A stretch of DNA of 64,000 nt. It comes from Robinsoniella peoriensis (GTDB taxonomy: Bacteria; Bacillota; Clostridia; Lachnospirales; Lachnospiraceae). Below the pieces are notes generated by a model. It was not told the DNA's origin and did not search any database. It worked only from the letters and a program-made list of their open reading frames with translations. Location: assembly GCF_042680125.1 (NCBI RefSeq), contig NZ_JBHTNY010000032.1; one strand, given 5' to 3'. Below, piece by piece: positions 49,550 through 57,659 of this stretch. The first letter of the stretch is position 1. Each line of letters opens with the position of its first letter. The translations under genes were made by a program, and so were the position numbers.

Positions 49550-50199
49550 ATATAACCCATGCCTCTTACATTCTGTATTGCATCATTTTCCAGCCTTCTT
49601 CTCAGACGGCTGATGTTAACCGGTACTGTATTGTCATCCACAAACTGCCCGTCAATATCCCAGATGGCTTCCGCAATCTGTTCTCTGGAGAAGATCTGCC
49701 TGGGATTTTCCAAAAAGAAAATCAGTAACTGCATTTCTTTTTTGCTCAGAAGCAGCAGCTCCTGTCCCTTCCATGCCTTCATCTCCCTTAAGGACACGCG
49801 GATATCTGAGCACAGAAGATAGGAGATCTGCTTTACTTCTACCCGCTTCATCAGCGCATGAACCTTAGACACTAATACCATGAGGCTGAAGGGCTTCGTA
49901 ATATAGTCATCCGCCCCTACATCATAGCCGTTTACAATATCAATTTCCTGGTCCAGCGCCGTTAGAAATATGAGATAGACACTGCTCTTTTCCCTTATTT
50001 TATGACAGAAATCAATCCCATTTCCCTCATTCAAGGTTATATCACTGATAATAAGCTGAATTTTATTCTGTTCAAACAGCTCTTCCGCCTGTGACGCTCC
50101 GAATGCGGACAGAACACGATATCCTTCCTTTTCCAGCCGCATGGTAATCCCCCGGTTCAGATTTTCATCGTCCTCCAGAAGCAAAATGGTTTTTCTCAC
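49522..50199 (-). CDS. OmpR-family response regulator
   Basis: The 225-aa protein has a receiver domain with LLEDDEN, phospho-Asp in LIISDITLNEGNGIDF (about residue 53), FLTALDQ and the Lys in ITKPFSLM. A winged helix follows (about 125-222) with EQIAEAIWDIDGQFVDDNTVPVNISRLRRRLE and the end VRGMGYIWTKEV. The start is a GTG with AAGGAG 8 nt upstream. It precedes its kinase and a MacB-like ABC transporter and probably controls them. BceR/GraR-like regulators have the same NISRLRRRLE recognition segment. Confidence 0.93.
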   Translation of the reverse strand: MRKTILLLEDDENLNRGITMRLEKEGYRVLSAFGASQAEELFEQNKIQLIISDITLNEGNGIDFCHKIREKSSVYLIFLTALDQEIDIVNGYDVGADDYITKPFSLMVLVSKVHALMKRVEVKQISYLLCSDIRVSLREMKAWKGQELLLLSKKEMQLLIFFLENPRQIFSREQIAEAIWDIDGQFVDDNTVPVNISRLRRRLENDAIQNVRGMGYIWTKEVIKE

Positions 50200-50272
50200 C
50201 TGATATTCTCCTTATGCCTTATGATAATCTGATTATAGAGCACCCCCAAGGGTATTGTCAACGTCTCCCAGA

Positions 50273-51604
50273 CTACAGCCGTGCTTTTTTCCAAACACCC
50301 CGTGCGTAAAATATGACAGCCATAACGGTGGCAATGGACCATCCCACCGGCCAGGAAAGCCATATGCCTGTTGTACCCAGGAACTTTGAAAATATAAATG
50401 CCAGGATAACCCGCAGTACCAGATCTGAAAAGGTATCGATCATAAAATAAATCATAGCACCGGATCCGCGAAGGACACCGTCAATAATCAGCTTAAGCGC
50501 CACTACAAAGTAAAAGGGTGCCACAATCCGCAGAAAATCCGTACCAATTCCCAATGCCACTTTACTGCTTTCATTCATAAATAATCCCAGCATGGTGTCG
50601 TTGAAGAAAAAGAATGCTGCAAAAAACGGTACCGTTACTATTTCAACCATAACCAGCCCAGCCTTAAATCCGTCTTTCACACGTTCTGCTTTTCCTGCCC
50701 CCATATTTTGTGCCGTGAAGCTGGACAATCCGTTAGAAAGGGTTGTGACGGAGGTAATACAGAAGGTGTTTAGCTTGATTGCTGCTGAATAGCCGGCAAT
50801 AGTCGCAGAACCAAAACTGTTTACCAGGCCCTGCACAAACATGTTTCCTACCGACACAAAACTTTGCTGTAAAATACTGGGAATCGCAACATATGCAATC
50901 TTCCCCAGCATTCTCCCTGAAAAAAGCGGAGGACGCTCTGCTGTCTTAATCTCTCGTATTCTTTTCTGTAAAGTTAAAATGGAAAGGACACAGGATATCC
51001 CCTGTGCAATGAAGGTAGCCCAGGCCACACCTGCCACACCCATTTTGAAATTAATCACAAAAACCAGGTCCAATATGATATTTCCAATAGAAGAACCGAT
51101 CAGAAAATACAGAGGTGTCTTAGAATCCCCTAACGCATTGAAAATACCCGTGCAGATATTGTATAAAAATAAAAACGCCAGACCGACTATGTAAATGTTC
51201 AGATAAAGCGCCGCATCATGGAATATATTATCCGGCGTCTGGATCAAACGCATTAACGGATGGCAGAAAACCAGCCCCAGAACTGTCAGAACCACGCATA
51301 ATACTGCGCTAGCTATAAAAGTTGTGGTAACCGCCGTCTTCATTTCTTTAAATTTTTTACCGCCGAACAGCTGGGAAATAATCACAGAACATCCTACATT
51401 GCTGCCCATTGCTATTGCCATAAATATCATGGTAATGGGATAAGATGCCCCTACTGCTGCCAACGCGTCTTCCCCTGCAAATTTCCCGGCAATCATACTG
51501 TCAGCTATATTATAAATCTGCTGAAACATCACACTGATTAACATGGGTATGGAAAATGCCCAAAGTACATTTCTGGGCTTACCGCTTGTCAAATCTTTAA
51601 TCAA
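50273..51604 (-). CDS. MATE-family efflux transporter
   Basis: The 443-aa exporter has 12 predicted helices. FSIPMLISVMFQQIYNIADSMIAGKFAGEDALAAVGASYPITMIFMAIAMGSNVGCSVIISQLFGG is at the N-terminus, FNALGDSKTPLYFLIGSSIGNIILDLVFVINFKMGVAGVAWATFIAQGIS in the middle and GLSSFTAQNMGAGKAERVKDGFKAG in the second half. The start codon is TTG with GGGAGG 8 nt upstream. It is on the same strand as, and 73 bp upstream of, the response regulator of the second ABC module. It may therefore belong to the same export response, which is an inference from position only. Confidence 0.92.
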   Translation of the reverse strand: MIKDLTSGKPRNVLWAFSIPMLISVMFQQIYNIADSMIAGKFAGEDALAAVGASYPITMIFMAIAMGSNVGCSVIISQLFGGKKFKEMKTAVTTTFIASAVLCVVLTVLGLVFCHPLMRLIQTPDNIFHDAALYLNIYIVGLAFLFLYNICTGIFNALGDSKTPLYFLIGSSIGNIILDLVFVINFKMGVAGVAWATFIAQGISCVLSILTLQKRIREIKTAERPPLFSGRMLGKIAYVAIPSILQQSFVSVGNMFVQGLVNSFGSATIAGYSAAIKLNTFCITSVTTLSNGLSSFTAQNMGAGKAERVKDGFKAGLVMVEIVTVPFFAAFFFFNDTMLGLFMNESSKVALGIGTDFLRIVAPFYFVVALKLIIDGVLRGSGAMIYFMIDTFSDLVLRVILAFIFSKFLGTTGIWLSWPVGWSIATVMAVIFYARGVWKKARL

Positions 51605-51683
51605 ATCTATCGCCTCCCTGTTTTCTTTACTCTTATGTATTATATTCCTTTTTATTTATATGTAAAGAAAAACAGCAAAAAAA

Positions 51684-51714
51684 CAAAGGTGCCGGAAATT
51701 CCAATGCACCTTTG
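51684..51714 (-). terminator. terminator of the SOD-like gene
   Basis: Perfect 9-bp stem CAAAGGTGC / GCACCTTTG with a 13-nt loop. On the minus strand it is followed by TTTTTTT. Confidence 0.85.
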
Positions 51715-51799
51715 CTTCTGATTAATCGTTTATTTAGTTCTGCTTTTATTCGTTATCTTCTTTAGCCTCCCGCTTCATCCATTTCGAAATTGCAGCTTA

Positions 51800-52285
51800 T
51801 CAGTAAATAATACCGCAGGCTATCATTTCTCCTGCATTTCCTGACGGCTGCGTTTTAAAATCATCCGGATTTCTGTGAATGACTACGGTTTTTCCCATTA
51901 CTTCACGTGCATAAAAGCGTTCTGTAAACACCATCATCCAGGCAAATCCGCCATTGCCAAAAAGCGGTGGAAGATCGCCGGCATGGTCAGGATGCTCACA
52001 ATCCCGCGGGTTATAGTGACCATCAGTGTCTGCAAACGGATCCGTATTAGTTCCCGTACAGGAACCTCCACTATGGATATGGAATCCAAAAATTTGTTCC
52101 CCACATGCTCCCTTCTTCGTAGGCAGCCCGTAAATTTCAGCAATTACAACTGTTCCTCCATCCATCTGATAAAAATATACCTGCCCTTTGATGCCCGGAT
52201 ATTTGCTGCTTCCATGAACAACGGCGCAGGCATCCGGCATCCTATTTATCTCTTGCATTATGATACTTGTACTGGACTGATACAA
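51800..52285 (-). CDS. Cu/Zn superoxide dismutase-like protein without signal peptide
   Basis: The 161-aa product follows the SodC pattern. GFHIHSGGSC supplies two His ligands, DGHYNP the bridging His, HPDHAGDLPPLFGNGGFAW further His ligands and the zinc Asp, and VVIHRNPDDFKTQPSGNAGEMIACGII the last His and the C-terminal Cys. All copper and zinc ligands and both disulfide cysteines appear present. There is no signal peptide or lipobox, whereas bacterial SodC is normally exported. The start is a TTG with GGAGGTG 5 nt upstream; an internal ATG ten codons later has no ribosome binding site. It would help an anaerobe survive oxygen exposure, or may have lost activity. Confidence 0.8.
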   Translation of the reverse strand: MYQSSTSIIMQEINRMPDACAVVHGSSKYPGIKGQVYFYQMDGGTVVIAEIYGLPTKKGACGEQIFGFHIHSGGSCTGTNTDPFADTDGHYNPRDCEHPDHAGDLPPLFGNGGFAWMMVFTERFYAREVMGKTVVIHRNPDDFKTQPSGNAGEMIACGIIY

Positions 52286-52504
52286 TAATACACCTCCTGA
52301 TATAGCAGCCCCGGTCTCCCCACCAGCTCAGAGCAAGTCTTGAAAATGTCTGTGTCCGGCTGGTTCTCCGGTATTTAAACTACCATGCAAAATATATATA
52401 TGCCTTAATTCCAGTAATTGTACCACTTTTCAAAAATCCCCTAACCATGTTGAAAAAATTAGCTTTGTACAGGCAGCCGGAATCCCGGAAGTATAGGGCA
52501 TAGA

Positions 52505-53038
52505 TCAGATAATATCCACATGGCACATTTTCATTGCACCTAATGCCTGTTCATGGCTTTTCGGGGTTACACCGGCGCAGCATCCTGCATCTACAATAAT
52601 ATTTGCCTCCGGAAGAAACGTCTTGGCAAGCATTGCATTAGAGATAACACAGATATCCGTACACAAGCCTACAAATTCCATTTCTGTCACGTCTTTATAT
52701 GCCCCATGGGCTAAATCCATTGCAAATCTGTCAGAACCAAATGACGATTTTTCATATTTTTTATATTGTGTAAAATCTACTGCTGATTTCACCTCATCGC
52801 AGATATCCCATCCTTTCGTACCTTTTATGCAATGAGCCACGGGGAGTTTTCTTCCCTCCTGCGTATCTGCATAATTATCATCATGGGTATCCATGGTAAA
52901 TACCATCTCTCTGCCTGCTGCCTCATAGGCTTTCATTTTATCCACTACCTTTGCTACTATGTCCTGCGCCTCTTTGGTACCAAGAGCGCCGTCGATAAAA
53001 TCATTCTGCATATCCACCACTACCAACATCCTGCTCAT
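52505..53038 (-). CDS. isochorismatase-family cysteine hydrolase, nicotinamidase-like
   Basis: The 177-aa hydrolase has the family triad: Asp in LVVVDMQNDFIDGALG (about residue 10), Lys in the KYEKSSFGSD region, and Cys in FVGLCTDICVISNAML (about residue 135). DTHDDNY provides the metal-type Asp/His seen in nicotinamidases. This suggests nicotinamide to nicotinate conversion in NAD recycling, but related enzymes act on other amides or isochorismate. The ATG at 53038 follows GAGGAGG by 7 nt; the upstream in-frame extension is not conserved-looking and is AT-rich untranslated sequence. Confidence 0.83.
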   Translation of the reverse strand: MSRMLVVVDMQNDFIDGALGTKEAQDIVAKVVDKMKAYEAAGREMVFTMDTHDDNYADTQEGRKLPVAHCIKGTKGWDICDEVKSAVDFTQYKKYEKSSFGSDRFAMDLAHGAYKDVTEMEFVGLCTDICVISNAMLAKTFLPEANIIVDAGCCAGVTPKSHEQALGAMKMCHVDII

Positions 53039-53211
53039 GTTCGAACCTCCTCTACCTTGTATTTTTGTATAATTTATCTTAACATCATATAAAAAAACTA
53101 TCAACCTGATCATTTTGTGTAATTGCACTTTTCCACAAAAGTGATACACTATAGTTAGGATAAATCAATAGCAACTTCTCATGTAAACTGTACATAATAA
53201 CCTTAAGTACC

Positions 53212-53250
53212 AGAGCGTGTTTTAACCGGACGCATCATCTGTCTGTCCGG
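53212..53250. repeat. solo repeat end plus short hairpin in the PHP leader
   Basis: AGAGCGTGTTTTAACC (53212-53227) matches the left end of the 165-bp element (GGAGCGTGTTTTAAAATT at 15154). It runs straight into the inverted repeat CCGGAC (53226-53231) / GTCCGG (53245-53250), 27 bp before the next start codon. Confidence 0.4.
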
Positions 53251-53276
53251 AAAATGAATAGAAAGGACGTAAGACT

Positions 53277-54137
53277 ATGAAATTTGATCTGCACTGCCAC
53301 ACCAGCCATGGCTCTCTGGATGGTAAAGTCAGCATAGAAAACTATATTCAATTATTACAAAGACACGGATTTGACGGCATGTTAATCACTGACCACAACT
53401 CCTATAATGGCTACCGTGCCTACAAAAAACTCCATGAATCCACTCATAAATATGATGACTTCATCGTATTAAAAGGTGTGGAATACGATACCCTGGATGC
53501 CGGACACTTTCTGGTTATTATGCCGGATAGAATTAAACTCCCAATCCTGGAAATCCGTGGAATGCCGCTCTCTCTGCTAATGAGAATTGTACATGTGTTT
53601 GGCGGAATCCTGGGACCAGCCCACCCTTATGGTGCAAAATTCTTAAGTGCCATGCATTCTAAAAAGTTAAAAAGACACCCTGAACTTATCTACGATTTTG
53701 ATTTTATAGAAACGGACAATACCTGTAACCCGCATCAGGGAAATATACTTGCACGGGATCTGGCAAAGAGATACCACAAACCAGCCATTGCTGGATCAGA
53801 TGCTCATAAAGTCAAATATATCGGCACAGCTTATACTGACATTGATTATACGATAAAGGGAAATAACGATTTTATTAATGCCGTGCGTTTAAAAAAAATA
53901 GCAGGCTGCCGTTGCAGGGACGAAGTGTACTCAGAACCTAAGGTCGTTACCAAAATACTTCCTGTCAGTCTGGCCTGGAAAGTTTATAACTATGGACTTG
54001 GGTTTCTGAAGGCATATTCCAGAAAGGTAAATCTGAAAAACTTAAAGGAACTTTGGGAAAAATTCAAGCATGAAGCTCTTCCCGATAGCAAAGCTGACCT
54101 GTACCGGAACGGACATCCCCACCATGCTTCCAAATAA
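53277..54137 (+). CDS. PHP-domain phosphoesterase
   Basis: The 286-aa protein has the PHP metal motifs in order: FDLHCHTSHGSLDG (I), GMLITDHNSYNGY (II), GVEYDT with GPAHPYGAK (III) and AGSDAHKVKYIG (IV). These form a trinuclear site for hydrolysing phosphate esters. In RNase AM/TrpH-like members the substrate is 3',5'-bisphosphonucleotide or 5'-RNA; histidinol phosphatases are another branch. The C-terminus (about 220-286) is basic, with no recognised domain. It has GAAAGGA upstream of the ATG and ends at a bidirectional terminator. No his genes are nearby, so the TrpH-like role is somewhat favoured. Confidence 0.85.
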   Translation: MKFDLHCHTSHGSLDGKVSIENYIQLLQRHGFDGMLITDHNSYNGYRAYKKLHESTHKYDDFIVLKGVEYDTLDAGHFLVIMPDRIKLPILEIRGMPLSLLMRIVHVFGGILGPAHPYGAKFLSAMHSKKLKRHPELIYDFDFIETDNTCNPHQGNILARDLAKRYHKPAIAGSDAHKVKYIGTAYTDIDYTIKGNNDFINAVRLKKIAGCRCRDEVYSEPKVVTKILPVSLAWKVYNYGLGFLKAYSRKVNLKNLKELWEKFKHEALPDSKADLYRNGHPHHASK

Positions 54138-54143
54138 AACAAA

Positions 54144-54169
54144 GACCGCTGCATCCCTTTGCAGCGGTC
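54144..54169. terminator. bidirectional terminator
   Basis: Perfect 10-bp stem GACCGCTGCA / TGCAGCGGTC with a 6-nt loop between the convergent PHP and rubrerythrin genes. TTTGTTTTATTT follows on the minus strand. Confidence 0.9.
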
Positions 54170-54179
54170 CTTACTTTCC

Positions 54180-54779
54180 TCAGGCTTCCGTATATGGTGC
54201 CAGTGACAGTCTGATAAAATAACCTTTGTCATGTTTGCACACCGGGCACATGGGAGGAACACTTTCGCCTTCATATACATACCCGCAGTTCAGGCACATC
54301 CATCCGGTTTTTACGTCGGAAACAAAAAGTTTGTTTTCTTCCAGTAACTTCGCAAATTTTCCAAAACGGTCACCATGTATTTTTTCAATTCCTGCAATCC
54401 CGTCAAAAGAGGCTGCTACTTTCAGGAAGCCTTCTTCTCTTGCTTTTTCCGCAAATGCTTTATAGATCGGATCATGTTCCTCGTATTCATTATGCTGTGC
54501 TGCATATAACAGCTGAACCACATCATCATATAAGTCCACCGGGTAACCCCCATCGATTTCAATGGTTTCTCCTGCCAGTTCCTTTAAATGACCATAAAAT
54601 ATCTCCGCATGTTCTTTTTCCTGATTCGCCGTAAAAGTAAAAATTGCTTCTATGACCTGCAGGTTCTGCTTCTTTGCTTCCGATGCGGCAAATGTATACC
54701 GGTTACGCGCCTGACTCTCCCCAGCAAATGCACGCATAAGATTCTCTTTTGTTTCACTTGTTTTGAAATCCACTGCCAT
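54180..54779 (-). CDS. rbr: rubrerythrin
   Basis: Non-haem iron peroxidase that reduces hydrogen peroxide in anaerobes. The 199-aa protein has the four-helix diiron domain with E-x-x-H/E motifs in AFAGESQARNRY, FTFTANQEKEHAEIFYGHL and DGIAGIEKIHGDRFGK. A C-terminal rubredoxin domain has Fe-binding cysteines in CLNCGYVYEG and CPVCKHDKGYF. The ATG at 54779 follows GGAG by 8 nt; an earlier ATG at 54806 is less well placed. An imperfect dyad (CATAAC...GTTATG) at about 54810-54835 lies before the gene and might be an operator; it does not match a PerR box well. Confidence 0.95.
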   Translation of the reverse strand: MAVDFKTSETKENLMRAFAGESQARNRYTFAASEAKKQNLQVIEAIFTFTANQEKEHAEIFYGHLKELAGETIEIDGGYPVDLYDDVVQLLYAAQHNEYEEHDPIYKAFAEKAREEGFLKVAASFDGIAGIEKIHGDRFGKFAKLLEENKLFVSDVKTGWMCLNCGYVYEGESVPPMCPVCKHDKGYFIRLSLAPYTEA

Positions 54780-54894
54780 AATCACTACTCCAATCTTATC
54801 AATCATTCCATAACCTGTCTTTAGACCTAAGTTATGTTTTTAGTATGCTCTTACGGCAGAGTTTTATTCCAGTAATTGTAAATTTTCTGTTTGA

Positions 54895-55623
54895 TTAAAA
54901 TTTATTTTTCACCAGCAGCTTTACTTGTACTACCGTCAAAATAAAACAGTAAACACAAAAAACTGCCAGTGTCTGGATCACCATGGAGACAGAATAATAA
55001 TCTTCATTGACAAATCTCTTCACAAATTCTGCTACAGGGGGGAATATCCACATAAAATACCGGGTAACCGGATACTCCTCCATAATGCCCATTTTCACAA
55101 GACCTATCAGCATATATAAAAAAGTAATCAGAGCTGCAACCTTTCTATTATGCATAATTCTGGTATGGAGGAAAGCACCCGTAATACCTCCCGTATATGC
55201 TGCAAAAATATGTAAGACCAGTGCAGTCAATATATCCGTTACCGTCATCGTTCTGTTAAAAAATGCAAAATGATTCACAGCATTTTGAAAAACCGGAAAG
55301 AGTACCGCAAAAAGACTGACCAAAATCCCTATACCTGCAAGGCAGCACAGATTGGTCAGATAATACCTGGTCTCACTTTGTACCTTCAAAATTAGTATCT
55401 GCTCCTGAACAGGGCTTTTCAATTCATTAAATGTCCATCCGATCCAGGTCATAATCCATATCACAAATACCATGGACATGGTATATCCCTCCAGCACACC
55501 CAAAGGTGAAAATGTATAAGCAAAACCCATATACATAGCCAGAACAAGCAGAGGCAGAATATACTTATTTGATTTTTTATAAGATTCAAATATATAGCGA
55601 AATAACACTCTATTCTTGTACAT
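54895..55623 (-). CDS. ABC transporter membrane subunit (probable)
   Basis: The 242-aa membrane protein has six predicted helices, at about 20-40, 50-70, 90-115, 125-155, 165-185 and 215-235. No sequence motif identifies it. Its assignment rests on the ABC ATPase gene directly upstream, which it overlaps by 14 bp. The size and layout fit ABC-2 type permeases of small exporters. Substrate unknown. Confidence 0.75.
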   Translation of the reverse strand: MYKNRVLFRYIFESYKKSNKYILPLLVLAMYMGFAYTFSPLGVLEGYTMSMVFVIWIMTWIGWTFNELKSPVQEQILILKVQSETRYYLTNLCCLAGIGILVSLFAVLFPVFQNAVNHFAFFNRTMTVTDILTALVLHIFAAYTGGITGAFLHTRIMHNRKVAALITFLYMLIGLVKMGIMEEYPVTRYFMWIFPPVAEFVKRFVNEDYYSVSMVIQTLAVFCVYCFILTVVQVKLLVKNKF

Positions 55624-56455
55624 TCTGCATCTCCCTTAACTGAAATCCTGCGCCTAACATAAGCCGGATAATCTGATTACTGTTTTCAGCGGATGATCTG
55701 ATTTTAATATGAAAACTGTTCATTTCCACCATATCAGCCGCATCTTTCACCTCTTTTGGCAGTGTTCCGCCACCAGACTCCTCTTCCCGTTCAAATATCA
55801 GGACATCATATTCCTGTAAAAAAGTGTCTTCTAATACCGCCTGTTTTAAGTGTCTGTCCTTTATTTCATAAACAAGATCTGCAAGCCGGTTAATTAATTT
55901 CTTCTCATGACAGGACATAACCACAGATCCTCCGTCATTTACATACTTCTGAATCATTGCCATAAATATGTTCTGCGATTCCACATCCTGCCCAGACAGC
56001 GGTTCATCCATCAGCAGGATATCGGCTTTCGTAAGTAGTGCCTGAATCACTGCTGTCTTCTGAAGCGTCCCTTTCGACAGATACTTCATGGGTTTATCCG
56101 CCATGGAATCCATAAAAAACTGCCGGAACAGAAAACTGCCTCTCTCCTTTGCTTCTTCCTTCGTCAGACCATCCAGCATCCCCATACTCATCACGTACTC
56201 TCTTGCCGTAAAGTCTGACTTTGGAAAACGCTCAGGAATATATGTAATTTTCCATTTCTTATGATGGATAATTTTCCCCTCTGACACCGTTGTCAAATGT
56301 GCAATCATTCTGAGTAATGTGCTTTTTCCACAGCCGTTATATCCTACTAAAGCGATCGTCTTCCCCTTTTCTATTGAAAAGTTAATATCCTCTAATATCT
56401 GGTCTTTTCCAAAGTGCTTTGAAACACCGACTACATCAATTAAATTTTCCGCCAT
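55610..56455 (-). CDS. ABC transporter ATP-binding protein
   Basis: The 281-aa ATPase has Walker A GYNGCGKST (about residue 38), a signature of variant form YLSKGTLQKTAVIQALL (LSKGT instead of LSGGQ), Walker B ILLMDEPLSGQD and the H-loop VVMSCHE (His in place). The last 80 residues form an extra domain with no recognised motif, seen in ABC-2 exporters. The ATG at 56455 follows AGAGGGGA; an upstream in-frame start at 56491 lacks a site. It forms a two-gene unit with the membrane protein downstream. The LSKG signature occurs in other ABC-2 ATPases and is expected to function. Confidence 0.88.
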   Translation of the reverse strand: MAENLIDVVGVSKHFGKDQILEDINFSIEKGKTIALVGYNGCGKSTLLRMIAHLTTVSEGKIIHHKKWKITYIPERFPKSDFTAREYVMSMGMLDGLTKEEAKERGSFLFRQFFMDSMADKPMKYLSKGTLQKTAVIQALLTKADILLMDEPLSGQDVESQNIFMAMIQKYVNDGGSVVMSCHEKKLINRLADLVYEIKDRHLKQAVLEDTFLQEYDVLIFEREEESGGGTLPKEVKDAADMVEMNSFHIKIRSSAENSNQIIRLMLGAGFQLREMQNVQE

Positions 56456-56542
56456 TAAAATCCCCTCTCTCTTCTCCCCTGTTAACGGCACTGGAAATAA
56501 AAACTTAGGGGAAGCCTACACGCTCTGGAGCCTTTTTTCGGA

Positions 56543-56962
56543 TTACCTGCCTTTATGCTTTTCTTTTTTCTTCTGTTGATGAATCAAAAACTGGCGCCTT
56601 TTTTCTTCTTCTCTTTGTTCCCTGCTCATGACGCTTCGTTCCTGCTTCCGCAACTCATGCTGCTGCTTCAATGCCTGCTGTGCCTTGGTTCCAATCCCCT
56701 TTTCCTCTACCGCTTTTTTCGCCTTTTTTTGGATACGTTTGAAGTTAATCCTGTGCTCTTCATGCTCATCTGACTCAACCGGAGGGCTGAATTTCAACCG
56801 CTTCCAATTTTCCAGATACCATTTGTTTACCTCGTAGTCCTTCGGCTCCGTACCAAATGTAACTTTGGCAGCTTCATATCCATGCTCTGTGGACCGTTCA
56901 AAAACACCAATCCAAAAGGGCGGATCGAAAATAATAGTGAGACTGGTCTTTACTTTGTTCAT
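56543..56962 (-). CDS. yjdF: YjdF-family protein
   Basis: The 139-aa basic protein matches the DUF2992/YjdF family: TSLTIIFDPPFWIGVFER at the N-terminus, YEAAKVTFGTEPKDYEVNKWYLENW, then a lysine/glutamine-rich C-terminal helix (AQQALKQQHELRKQERSVMSREQREEEKRR) ending in basic residues. Family members are typically under control of the yjdF riboswitch, which binds azaaromatic compounds, and such a leader appears to be present at 56991-57079. The protein's biochemical role is unproven. AAAGGAGG precedes the ATG. Confidence 0.92.
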   Translation of the reverse strand: MNKVKTSLTIIFDPPFWIGVFERSTEHGYEAAKVTFGTEPKDYEVNKWYLENWKRLKFSPPVESDEHEEHRINFKRIQKKAKKAVEEKGIGTKAQQALKQQHELRKQERSVMSREQREEEKRRQFLIHQQKKKEKHKGR

Positions 56963-56990
56963 TTAAATTTCCTCCTTTAATTTAGCTGAA

Positions 56991-57079
56991 CAAAGAACGG
57001 ACAACCAAAGGAGGCAGGTTACTGACAGAATTCTTTATTCTGCGCCCGGACTACCAACCGGACTGTGTTTTTATCTTTG
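56991..57079 (-). ncRNA. probable yjdF riboswitch
   Basis: The leader of yjdF is about 110 nt long. Its ends CAAAGA (57079-57074) and TCTTTG (56996-56991) can pair to close the structure. Inside are a TCCGG-loop-CCGG helix with the repeated GGTTG-(GTA)-GTCCG motif, and a CAGAAT/ATTCTG hairpin. A sigma-A-type promoter sits at the right distance upstream. The assignment relies mainly on the gene it precedes and on the presence of a folded leader; I cannot run a covariance model. Confidence 0.6.
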
Positions 57080-57087
57080 TACTTTAA

Positions 57088-57115
57088 ATACTAGCATTTT
57101 TCAAAAATTTGTCAA
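57088..57115 (-). promoter_or_regulatory. promoter for yjdF
   Basis: Minus-strand TTGACA (57115-57110) and TAGTAT (57093-57088) with a 16-bp spacer, placing the transcript start at the 5' edge of the candidate riboswitch. Confidence 0.6.
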
Positions 57116-57248
57116 GTTTGGCAACTATTTTTTTACTTCAAAAAGCCATCCGGAATTCTCCCCTTCCTTGTAATTCCCCCACATATCTCTTATAATGGTA
57201 AAAATAGGTTCCAGTAATTTTTATGGACCGTAACAGGTGGTGATAATT

Positions 57249-57323
57249 ATGAATAAACGTAAGAAGAACGACGTTTCTCTCCATGCAGAGCCAGTACCCA
57301 AAAGCGGCGGCTGCATGGAGTAG
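57249..57323 (+). CDS. 24-residue peptide, possible leader peptide
   Basis: ATG at 57249 with AGGTGGTGAT 4-5 nt upstream and a stop at 57321. The peptide starts MNKRKKNDVSLHAE, ends in SGGCME and has one cysteine. Its second half is covered by the first of two overlapping hairpins (57279-57336). It lies 60 bp before the CD3324-like gene. It may be a regulatory leader peptide or a small functional peptide. Confidence 0.45.
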   Translation: MNKRKKNDVSLHAEPVPKSGGCME

Positions 57324-57336
57324 ATATGCCGCTTTT
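57279..57336 (+). promoter_or_regulatory. two interlocking hairpins, attenuator- or pseudoknot-like
   Basis: Hairpin A pairs CTCCATGCA (57279-57287) with TGCATGGAG (57312-57320). Hairpin B pairs AAAAGCGGC (57300-57308) with GCCGCTTTT (57328-57336). Each arm set lies in the loop of the other, so the two are mutually exclusive or form a pseudoknot. Both stems are 9-bp perfect. Hairpin B ends in TTTT like a weak terminator before the CD3324-like gene. Confidence 0.5.
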
Positions 57337-57382
57337 CTGGCTTAGCTTCTGAATTTCAGTTTAAATTAAAGGAGAAAGCCAT

Positions 57383-57646
57383 ATGAATTATGAAAATGCG
57401 AATACAATTCTTCCGGAACATCTGGTAGAAGAACTGCAAAAATATATCCAGGGAGAATATCTCTATATTCCGGTAAAAAAAGAACAGCGGAAACAATGGG
57501 GCGAACGATCCGGTTACCGGCAAGAAATTGCGCAGCGAAATCTGGACATCTCAAAAAAATATGCTGCCGGGTTATCACTTTGGGAACTGGCAGATGAGTA
57601 TCATTTGTCGGTTTATACAATTCGAAAAATAATCTATAAGAAATAA
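57383..57646 (+). CDS. CD3324-family small protein, HTH-like
   Basis: The 87-aa protein begins MNYENANTILPEHLVEELQKYIQGEYLYIPVKKEQRKQWGE and ends in a helix-turn-helix-like segment, KKYAAGLSLWELADEYHLSVYTIRKIIY. The pattern LPEHLVEELQKYIQGEYLYIP is that of the CD3324 family from clostridia, which resembles the Mor/C DNA-binding fold. AAAGGAGAAAG precedes the ATG. It is probably a small transcription factor, but targets and role are unknown. The leader before it contains the 24-codon peptide and overlapping hairpins, so its expression may be attenuated. Confidence 0.82.
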   Translation: MNYENANTILPEHLVEELQKYIQGEYLYIPVKKEQRKQWGERSGYRQEIAQRNLDISKKYAAGLSLWELADEYHLSVYTIRKIIYKK

Positions 57647-57659
57647 TTTATAGACACAC

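Noticed and set aside
54807..54840. PerR box before rubrerythrin
   Set aside because: The CATAAC/GTTATG dyad does not fit the PerR consensus spacing or sequence well enough to call.
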